Shown here: positions 56,100 to 64,000 of the stretch, in pieces | How positions within the stretch are numbered: the first letter of the stretch is position 1 | How the letters are laid out: each line of letters starts with the position of its first letter | Assembly: GCF_000210295.1 (NCBI RefSeq) | Contig: NC_026744.1 | Span: 558,001-622,000, forward strand | Direction of reading: 5' to 3' | Source of the DNA: Trypanosoma brucei gambiense DAL972 | Lineage: Eukaryota; Euglenozoa; Kinetoplastea; Trypanosomatida; Trypanosomatidae | Length of the DNA: 64,000 nucleotides | Translations under genes and position numbers: made by a program | Notes under the pieces: generated by a model | Database searches by the model: none | Seen by the model: only the letters and a program-made list of their open reading frames with translations | What the model was told of the DNA's origin: nothing

Positions 56100-59000
56100 A
56101 GAGGAGGAGGAGGAGGAGGAGGAGGAGGAGAGGGAGGGGGAAAAAAGAAAAGGGGAAGAAATAGATGTGTGAACCACAGGGATGTGGAGGGAAGAAGAGG
56201 GGAATTTACGCGCCTGTGGTTAAGAGAAGGTTGAAAAGAAAGGCAAAACAAGAGAGAAGGGAAATGTGAGAATGTGTATGCATGTAAGTGTGCGCGATGT
56301 GTGTGGTGGGTGGTTTAGCTGATGCTTTGAAAGTTTCGAAGGTGTGCGCTGAAAAAAGAGAAGTGCTGCGAGGGATAGAGGAGAAGATACATGAAGTTGA
56401 GAACAATGTCGAAAAAAAAAACAAAATAAAAATGCGGGGGACCAGTTGGAGATTGGTGGGGTGAAGAAAGAAGAGACGTGAGGAGAGGGAAACGCTACAC
56501 AAAAATGGGTCTGAAAGACTTGTGGCTGTGAACAAGAATAAAAGACCTTAGATGATGCACCAGAGCTAAGGAGAAATATCAGACGACTTACAGCACGCAC
56601 AGAGAACAATCAGAGTCAACATTCCGCATATATTTCTTTTGAATTTGGTGGTTGATTAATGGAGGACAATTCATTACAGGATGGAAAAGAAGATGTGTGT
56701 TTGTGTGTGGGAGAGAAAGGGAGAGGAGAAAAGAAAAGAAAAGAAAAGAGACTTGTGTTTCCGTAGATTTCAACAACGGGAGAAGGAAGGAAGGAAGGAG
56801 GTTGCGAAATGTACGAAGAGTGACTCTCTTGATATATGAACGAGGCGGAAGGAACTGAAGCGAAGCGGCGCCATCGCAAAAAAAAAAAAGAAAGAAAAGA
56901 GGGTCACTAGCGGCTGATTATGACGTTATTTCATGTGGAATGAAAGGGAAAACCGATAGGTATAAGAAGGTATGGATGTGCGTTTCTTCTTAAAACTTCG
57001 GCTCCCTCCACGGCGTACCACATAATAAAGTTACATATTCGTCTAACTATTAATTTTTTTTTCTCTCTGTTCTCTTCACTTGTGTATTATACTGTGCTGT
57101 GTTGCGTTCCCACCTGAATGACAAGTTCCCCAATCTCCACTTTGTGCCTCACTATTTGTTACTAACAGAAGACAATCGGTGTGCGATGTGTTAAGAAACG
57201 CATGAACTCATCGAAAACTTTCGCTGTTGTAATATGAAAAGAGAGGAGGTAAAGAAAAGAAAAAAAAGGAGAAATAAGAGATGTTATTGAACGAAGTACA
57301 ATTGATAAGTGGGAGCTATGGGATTTTTTTTTTTGGGGGGGGGCCGCAAACAAATGAAGATAATGGAGCGTACCGGTAATTTATGTGTGGAGAAGTAAAG
57401 AAATGTCGGCTGAGTCGCGTGGTGCTTTTTCTCTTTTTTTTTTGCTCTTTTTTGTTTGGTTATGTTTCGCCTTTGTTGACTCTCAGTTATTTCATTACAT
57501 TTATTGGCGTTTTACTTCTCACTCTTTCCCTCCTTTAACTTCAGTCATCACAAAAGCCGTCTCCGTTTCATTTTCGCCAACTGGTAGTAAAAGAAGGAAA
57601 CAAATGGTGAGGGAAAGGAGAGTGTAGAAATCAAAAATAAATAAAAAAGAGGGGAAGTGGAGAAAACAAAAATGGTGGTGGGTTCCGCAGCGCTGACTTT
57701 TTGCATTCCTCTGTCACTTCTCTTTCTTTTGTTCTCTTTTCTTTTCTTTATTATTATTATTCTTCTCCTTCTTCATTCTTTCTCTTTCTCTTTTTCATAT
57801 TTAACCACCGTTTTGTTACGCGCTTTCTTTGTTACTCCCACATTCCACATTCCACATCCCTCTTCCCTTCTTTTTTCTTTTCCTTCTTTCGGTGGGTCTT
57901 TTTTCTTTTTTTTTTCCTTCGGTGTTCGCACTTGTGTTTTGCTGAAATATATTTATTTGTTTTTATCTTCTCTCTCTCTCTCTTTCCCTCCCTCCATCCC
58001 TTCCCAACCTCGTACCTCATCTAATTTCACACCATATGCACATTTTTGTGATTTTCTTTTTTTTTTTTCATTTTCTTTTTATTTTATTTTACGTGTATGT
58101 GCGTATGTGCGTTTGTGCTAGTGTTTGGTGTTTGGTGGTGTGGGAGGTGAAGAAATAGATAAGGGAAGGGAAGGGAAAGCGGATGGTGGTGTATTTTGTG
58201 TCTCTTTGCTTGTGTTTTCCACGAGATGAAAATGTTATTAGGCATTAGGACACAATAAAAAGACGCGTGGGACATATTCGCAAAGACAAGTGCGGCACGT
58301 TTTGTGAAATAAATGTTCACTGGCTGCAGTTCCGCTTATGGCTTCCGTAATGATTGTGGTTGGTATTACTTTTCTTTCTGGTTCGTAAAGCTGTTTTGTT
58401 TTTATTATTATTCCCCCCCCATTTTCCTTTTCCCTTCTTCTCCTCCTCCTCCTCCCTCCTCTTCCCTCCTTCTTTGCGCTGTGCAGTTCTGGCTTTGTGT
58501 GTGGTTGTGTGTCTGTGGTGCATAAGCCTTGCATAACTGAATGAAATGAATGCGGGGCAAGAAATACCAAAAAAAAAATAAAGAGAGAAGGAAGAAAGCA
58601 AGAAGAGCAGTTAGAGCAGTTGCTACCGTACACTTCATGTACCATAAGCAGCCTGTTAGCTTGACACCGAAAGTGGGCAGGAGTCATGAGACGGTCGAGG
58701 AAATTGGTTAACTTTTTCTCTTTTCTTTTCTTTTTAAATGAGTTGTTGTCGTGGTTGTTTATTGTGGCTTTTTCTTTTACTTTCTTTTTTTTTTCTCGAC
58801 TGGGTATGTCCGAAGCAGGAAGATGGGAAGTATTGCCATCTTTTTCTTCCTTTTCTCTTGGCCTCTTTATTTATTATTGATTCGGCTTCATCGTCACCCT
58901 TTCACGCGGTGTGAGTATGACGAAGGTGTGCGTGTCGCTGCAACCGGCGGAGTGGAAAATTATTTGTTTATGCTTTTCTTTGCTTTCATTTACGATTCTC

Positions 59001-59503
59001 TTATTACTTCATGTACTGTAAAAAACTTTTCGTTTTCTTTCTTTTGCATTTCTCTTTTCTTCCATTGTCTTTCTTTTTTTTTTTTTCGCTTGTTTTAAAT
59101 TTTTATTGCTATATTATGCTCTCCCTGTTCCTTCCCCCCCCCCCAATAAGTAACCAAATTTATACACGCCAACTATCTGAGGCGGAGCAAAAATATTTGA
59201 GAAGAAACAACAATTAAACATATTTCTTTTTTTAAAAAAAAGAGAGGAAGAAAGCAAAGCCTGTAGGCAAGAGAGGAGGAAATCATTAGGAAGGAGAAAC
59301 CAACAGGCCCCGTAAAAGATCTCCTCCTTTTTTTTTAAAATTTCCAAAAAAGTGGCTTCTGTAAAAAGAAGCGTTTGTGTGCAGGTACGAAAGGTGTGTG
59401 GACAAAAACTTGCGAGAGTAAACTCTGAGAGGTAGAGAAGGGGATTGTGTGTTTGGGACCAAAAGCAAGAGGTAATAGAGGAAGGGGGAAGGGATTTAAA
59501 AAT
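56100..59503 (+). other. 3.4-kb spacer, the longest in the window
   Basis: No protein gene is supported. It begins with a (GGA)n run at 56101-56130 just after the eIF4E stop, is purine-rich to about 57350, then strongly pyrimidine-rich from about 57420 to 58080, mixed to 58700, and pyrimidine-rich again to an AG at 59149-59150 that follows a C run, the likely acceptor of the dynein gene (leader about 354 bases). Frames in it encode Phe/Leu/Ser or Glu/Lys/Arg-rich low-complexity peptides. Confidence 0.5.
56101..56130. repeat. (GGA)n microsatellite in the eIF4E 3' region
   Basis: Ten perfect GAG repeats start 2 bases after the stop codon, then degenerate into a longer purine tract. Confidence 0.9.
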
Positions 59504-61933
59504 ATGTCTACGGAAGCAGAGGATGATCAACTACTGGCGGAGGCAGTAGCCACGAATAAAACCAGTGATACGGAATTGGCAAGTCCGTTAGGTGTGGCTT
59601 CCAGCGGCGATGGGATCAACACATTGTTTCGATTCTCTCATGCAACATCAGAGAAGGTCGCCACCGGATGCGCTACGGATTGGATGTCTGATAGATTATT
59701 AGCAGTTGCCCAAGGGCTCAAGACAATTGTACCGAAAGGAACATGGGAGAGCTTAGGCAGCGAAGAGGAGGTTATTGAAGAGAATGGCTATAATGTGAAG
59801 AAACGGCCTCAGGTTCGTGTAGCATTTGAAGTGCGACGAGACATTCTTTTGCATCAACGCCTCGGAAATGCTAATTACTTGACAAAGGAGGCAAGTGAAG
59901 ACAGTCGCGACCAACGTGGAACTGTAAATGCGCTGTATGAAATTATGAGGGATGAAGTGGATGCAAGTGTTCAGGCAGTGGCACCGGTGATGGACCGACC
60001 TTCGCAAACACCCTTTTCCCGCAAGGTTGATGCTACTGTTCAGGCGGAACCGACGCTGGTGGATATGTGCATCCGTGGTACACCATTGCCGCCAGTAGAC
60101 ATGTCAGCTATGAGGGGATTCTTTTCAAAGGTTCTCCCACGCACGTTACACTGCCTTCTGCAAAACTACGAGATTCCCATCTACCAGGATGATTTTGCTA
60201 TGTTTTCCGAGGATTACGCTATTGTCGGTTCTCGTGACGATATTGTGCTTATTGAGAGGGGTAACTACACTCACACCACCATGAAGGACTTGCGCGTGTC
60301 TTCCATAAGCTGGCGCAGCTCTAGAAGTAAAGATGATGTTGTGTGCATAGCGTCAGTTGCACGGCACAACCTTGAGCAACGCATTGAGGCTGAAAAATTA
60401 TGCGAAACTGTCACCAACCTTGTGTGGGACTTCGCAGACCCCATGCATCCCTATGCACTACTCGAAGCTCCTGTTGAAATACAGGTCGTGCGCTTTAACC
60501 CATTGAGAACAAATCTAATTGCGGGTGGAGCAATGAATGGGCAACTATTCCTATGGGATCTTGACAAAATTTCGGGTTCAGCTGCGGGTACAAGGTCTCC
60601 AAAGGACCGGACACTCGACCCAACTGCAGCAGCCCGCGCGGAGCACGGTCCCAAAGATATTCCTCCAATGCCGATGAACGTAAAAGGTGTAACCATGAGG
60701 CGTGATGGAGATGTTCTGGTACCTCATTTGCAACCATGCCAGGCTTCACGCATGGAGCTATCACACCGTCGGGCTGTGCACGACATCCAATGGCTTCCTA
60801 ACGGTTTAGAATGTGCCTTTGGTGGAAAGCAAACGGTGACTCAAGAGGGGCGACAGTTTGTGTCCTTGAGTGATGACGGCTATATGTGTGTGTGGGATAT
60901 CCGTCCCGAATACCTTCCTGCTGATAAACTCCGAAAGATGAAGCACCAAGGTCGTATTGGCGGTGAGGATTTTCCATGGGTGCCACTCCTCCGTTTCCAA
61001 ATGTCGAAACCGGGTGGTGGTGGGGATGTTGCGGGTTTCCGCTTCCATGTCGACGGTTTGCAGGCTTCGGAAACACCTTCCTATCGTGCATGCTGTGGAA
61101 GTTTGCACGGTGAGATTGCTGTCTGCAGTATGCTAGTGCCTGACGAACGACGTGATTTTTCTGCCGGTTCAGAGGATGTTCGTGTCGTGCAGCAGCTGAT
61201 CCGTGGGCATGCTGGCCCCGTGTACAGTATACAGCGCCATCCTACGATCAGTGACGTCTACCTGACATGTGGGGATGTGCAGTTCAAAATATGGCGTGTG
61301 GGAACTGAATTCCCCATTCTAACATCGCCGCAACATGACACAGCCATAACGTGTGCGCGCTGGTCGCCCACACGTGTGAGTGTTCTCGTCGTTGGTACTG
61401 CCGACGGTAAGATATTGGTGTGGGATTTGCTCGATAGAAACAGTGAACCTCTGCTTGTTCACCAGCTGGTGCAGGATGCCATCACTGTTATTAATTTTAA
61501 ACCGGCCCCGGCGTCAGTTCCGGCCACTTATGTTCAATACGTTGCCATCGGCACGAGTGTAGGTTCCTTCCATTGGTACGCCCTGCCAAAGGTGTTGTCA
61601 CGCGGTCCGAGCGGGGAGCAACGGCATTTCCGGGCGGTGCTCGAACGTGAGGTGCGGCGCGTGCTTTTCTTCCAGTGGCGTTGGTCCGAGAGGAACCGTG
61701 AGCGAGACCGTTACGGCCACGCGGCGCCGAAGATGAGAGACCGGGACCACGAAACCCCAGCTGCCATCACCGCCGACAGCAACTGGGGAAATGAAGACAA
61801 CTATTACGCCTACGATCATCACAGGGACGCAGAATTCCTGGCAAAGGTTGAAGCCTTCAGGCCGGAGGAAGATACCATGTCCCTGAGCGAACTTGACGGC
61901 GACGGTGCGGATGCACGGGCCTCACCAATTTGA
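59504..61933 (+). CDS. DNAI3: Axonemal inner-arm dynein intermediate chain (DNAI3/WDR63, IC140-like)
   Basis: 809 residues. WDR63/DNAI3 is an intermediate chain of the two-headed inner dynein arm (I1/f) of cilia and flagella. Family features are seen: QASVQAVAPV-type repeats near 160-200, FFSKVLPRTLHCLLQNYEI, then the WD40 propeller starting with LVWDFADPMHPYALLEAPVEIQ and RTNLIAGGAMNGQLFLWDLDKI, AVHDIQWLPNG and MCVWDIRP, LIRGHAGPVYSIQRHP with FKIWRVG, and ILVWDLLDR. The combination is typical of DNAI3 rather than outer-arm DNAI1/2. The C-terminal part is charged and acidic. The frame extends 19 codons upstream without ATG; 59504 is the first ATG and follows an A/G-rich leader. Confidence 0.92.
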   Translation: MSTEAEDDQLLAEAVATNKTSDTELASPLGVASSGDGINTLFRFSHATSEKVATGCATDWMSDRLLAVAQGLKTIVPKGTWESLGSEEEVIEENGYNVKKRPQVRVAFEVRRDILLHQRLGNANYLTKEASEDSRDQRGTVNALYEIMRDEVDASVQAVAPVMDRPSQTPFSRKVDATVQAEPTLVDMCIRGTPLPPVDMSAMRGFFSKVLPRTLHCLLQNYEIPIYQDDFAMFSEDYAIVGSRDDIVLIERGNYTHTTMKDLRVSSISWRSSRSKDDVVCIASVARHNLEQRIEAEKLCETVTNLVWDFADPMHPYALLEAPVEIQVVRFNPLRTNLIAGGAMNGQLFLWDLDKISGSAAGTRSPKDRTLDPTAAARAEHGPKDIPPMPMNVKGVTMRRDGDVLVPHLQPCQASRMELSHRRAVHDIQWLPNGLECAFGGKQTVTQEGRQFVSLSDDGYMCVWDIRPEYLPADKLRKMKHQGRIGGEDFPWVPLLRFQMSKPGGGGDVAGFRFHVDGLQASETPSYRACCGSLHGEIAVCSMLVPDERRDFSAGSEDVRVVQQLIRGHAGPVYSIQRHPTISDVYLTCGDVQFKIWRVGTEFPILTSPQHDTAITCARWSPTRVSVLVVGTADGKILVWDLLDRNSEPLLVHQLVQDAITVINFKPAPASVPATYVQYVAIGTSVGSFHWYALPKVLSRGPSGEQRHFRAVLEREVRRVLFFQWRWSERNRERDRYGHAAPKMRDRDHETPAAITADSNWGNEDNYYAYDHHRDAEFLAKVEAFRPEEDTMSLSELDGDGADARASPI

Positions 61934-62225
61934 GGATGCAGCAGGAGGAGCGGGAAGACACAAGGTAACATCAACAAGCAAATCTGTCCCTACTGCACCC
62001 TTTTGTTTAAGGGAAAGAGGGGAATGTGGGAGATCTCGAGTGGCCCATGATGTTGCAGGACAGTGCGGTAAGACTGGAGTAGGGTGATGAGCACGTGTCT
62101 TTCTCCCGTGTGTGTGTGTGGAACCTGTGGTGCTTGGTGTGTAGGGAGCAGCGGCTCCAATACCTGCTTCAGACTAATAATGCGAGAGTGTTGGAAACCT
62201 TGACTATAGCGCATCATGCTAGCTT

Positions 62226-62270
62226 ACATATATATATATATATATACGTATATACGTATATATATGTATG
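62226..62270. repeat. (AT)n-rich microsatellite
   Basis: TA repeats with TACG interruptions, almost palindromic. Confidence 0.85.
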
Positions 62271-62729
62271 CATCTGTGTGTAGAATGCTACTTTAAGGGG
62301 GCTACGTTCTCTCGGTTGAGTGTACAGTCTTATACATACAAATGCGTCGAAGCGGGATAATGGGCATACACATAGAGTGTTGTTTTCCCCTCCCCCCTTA
62401 CTATTTCGTTTTTTTTACTATTATTTCCTTACTCTCCTTTTGAAGCAGATGGATGTGCGCCATGTGAATGCGGGGATGTACTGTGTAGTGTAGTTGAGCC
62501 TGGAAGGTCGGCTGCTTCGACATTGATTCGATTGTACATCTCTTTCACCTCGCATATTATTCAGCAACCAACTTGTCGGCCTTGTATCGAAAGCCAATAC
62601 ATGTACGTATCACGACTATTAGTACTATTTTTTCCACCTTGTTTGACCTATTGAGCGGTTGCCACAGGTGTATCGTCTAGGAGTTTGTGGGGTTCTGATT
62701 TTCTGTTGTTGTTGTTGTTATTGCTATAA

Positions 62730-62799
62730 TTTTTTTTCCCTCTCTACCGTTTAAATTGTTTATTTTCGCTCTCTACTCTTTCACTCGTGCACGTTTCAG
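62730..62799 (+). promoter_or_regulatory. Trans-splice acceptor of the BRO1 gene
   Basis: A C/T-rich tract (62730-62783) is followed by the first clear AG at 62798-62799, giving a 131-base leader before the ATG at 62931. Confidence 0.65.
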
Positions 62800-62930
62800 C
62801 GGGCACGGGAAAGGAGGCGGAAGAAAGAAAGTGATTTGTAAGGGTGAAAAGAGGAAAGTGTGTGAAGAGGAGTGAGCCAAATAGTAAAAGCAATCCAGAC
62901 GTGAGGAGGTTTTGATTTGTTTGAAGAAAA

Positions 62931-64000
62931 TGACTACATTTGAGCACCTACCTGATTTACTACCCCTTTTACCGTTCCGTCGGGGGAAGAAAGACTCAGT
63001 TGATTGGACATTGTGCATCCGATACATTTCCAGCAACTTTACCAGCAATTACACCTCCAATGTGGAATCCGCACTTCGTCAAATGAATTCGTTTCACCAC
63101 ACTATCGTGCAAACTTGTCATGAGGATGCCACGCAAGCACCTACCGAGAGCTTCATTGAGGAGAAACTCACTCCGTATTGCAAGCTGGTGGCGATGGTTC
63201 AGTCCCATTTGCCTTTACATGGGGGTCTGGTTCACGGTGATTTACGCTTCATTTGGTACGACAGTTTTGATGGAACCAAATATGAATCAAAAAACGCGAA
63301 CCTGGAGTTGCTTTCTTGCGTCTATAATCTCGCTGCCTCGTGGGCTTATATAGGGGCCCAGCAGACTCGAGACGGGCTTGTGGATAAACTGAAGGTGGCA
63401 TCTAAGGCATTCCAGAATGCCACCGGGTACTATGAAATGGCTGAAGGGCTTTTGAGTAGACTCCCACCGGAACTTGCAACTGGCGACCTCACACATGAGT
63501 CGCTATCTTTGCTGAAAAGAATTTGTGCTGCCATGACGCATCACTGTGCTTACCTGAAAGCAGAGATTGATATGAAGGACAACCATTCCGTGCTCTCAAA
63601 GATTGCGCGCGAGGGGGGAAAAGTGTATCAGATAGTTGCTACATCCCTGAAGGAAAGCGCGTGGTACACAAATAGTAGAAGGGGGAGTAAGGCGGTGCTG
63701 CTTGAGCAGGAATTACGGACTTTGTGTTGCGTGTTCAATGCGCGGGCCCACCTACACGTCGCTGAAGTACACTCCAATGCGAATGATCAAGGAATCGCCG
63801 TCGCCCACTTTAATGAGGCCCAGAAACATCTGCAGCAAATAGAGAAGTTACACAGTGTCGAGTTGCGGTCATGGATTAGTAGCATCATTAGCAATGTGAA
63901 TAAAGGGAACGAGAGGGCGCTGTCAATGAACAACACAGTTTATTTCTGCCGGGTGCCGAATGAAGTGGAGCCACCGGCGGGCCTTCCACGGCCGTTGGGC
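62931..64000 (+). CDS. BRO1-domain protein (Bro1/ALIX/Rim20 family), 5' part only
   Basis: The frame opens at the ATG at 62931 and stays open to the window edge (356 complete codons), so the 3' end is missing. The visible part is most of a BRO1 domain: FTSNYTSNVESAL near the start, FIWYDSFDGTKY at about 108-119, the hallmark LELLSCVYNLAASWAYIGAQQ at about 125-145, KVASKAFQNATGYYEMAEG near 155-173, and LKAEIDMK. BRO1 domains bind the ESCRT-III subunit Snf7/CHMP4 and act in multivesicular-body sorting and budding. Whether a V domain and Pro-rich tail (ALIX-type) follow cannot be seen. It lies in the same transcription unit as the ESCRT-III gene VPS2. Confidence 0.9.

Larger units (their letters stand above)
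61934..62930 (+). other. 1-kb spacer
   Basis: No gene is seen. An AT repeat at 62226-62270, a (GTT)n at 62705-62719, a C/T-rich tract at about 62730-62783 and an AG at 62798-62799, the likely acceptor of the BRO1 gene. Confidence 0.55.

Noticed and set aside
57657..58121. 154-codon Phe/Leu/Ser-rich frame
   Set aside because: It is encoded almost entirely by a C/T-rich block; such blocks give apparent membrane proteins in any frame.

Overview
The window reads as a nuclear chromosome segment of a kinetoplastid protozoan, most probably the Trypanosoma brucei group. The coding regions are intron-less and tightly spaced, and all 28 recognised genes lie on the + strand, as in a polycistronic transcription unit. 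Spacers are AT-rich, full of T runs and (AT)n tracts, and usually hold a polypyrimidine tract followed by an AG shortly before the next ATG, the layout of spliced-leader trans-splicing. The P0 ribosomal proteins end in the trypanosomatid-type tail [11 protein letters not shown]. An ethanolamine kinase and an eIF4E1-like gene in the same unit fit my recollection of T. brucei chromosome 11, which I could not check.

Layout. 1-10.8 kb: the 3' end of an unknown gene, a coiled-coil protein with 40-residue repeats, an STE-type protein kinase, two almost identical tandem genes for ribosomal stalk protein P0, a small unknown protein, and a 329-residue protein that looks like a catalytically dead reverse-transcriptase palm. 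11-22 kb: ethanolamine/choline kinase, a Schlafen/AlbA_2-type protein, ESCRT-III Vps2/CHMP2, the ribosome-assembly factor Mak21/Noc1, and proteasome lid subunit Rpn3. 22-37 kb: a large protein with degenerate cyclic-nucleotide-binding folds, a galactose-binding-like plus coiled-coil protein, a single-span (probably mitochondrial) protein, a polyprenol-reductase-like enzyme, a PPR-like helical-repeat protein, Mic10, and RNA polymerase II subunit RPB11. 38-48 kb: a 1524-residue polytopic membrane protein ending in a DGAT2-type acyltransferase domain, an unknown protein, and a carnitine acyltransferase. 48-64 kb is gene-poor, with spacers up to 3.4 kb: an unknown small protein, a 62-residue membrane protein, an RGG-rich RNA-binding-type protein, eIF4E, the inner-arm dynein intermediate chain DNAI3/WDR63, and the start of a BRO1-domain gene cut by the window edge.

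The genes do not form a single pathway, which is normal for a trypanosome transcription unit. Loose themes are lipid metabolism (ethanolamine kinase, polyprenol reductase, DGAT2, carnitine acyltransferase), ESCRT function (Vps2, Bro1), mitochondrial membrane proteins (Mic10 and two small single-span proteins) and translation (P0, Mak21, eIF4E). No tRNA, rRNA, CRISPR array or intact mobile element was recognised. CDS starts are given as ATG codons; several frames stay open upstream of the chosen ATG, but those extensions overlap polypyrimidine tracts or acceptor sites and are taken as 5' leader.
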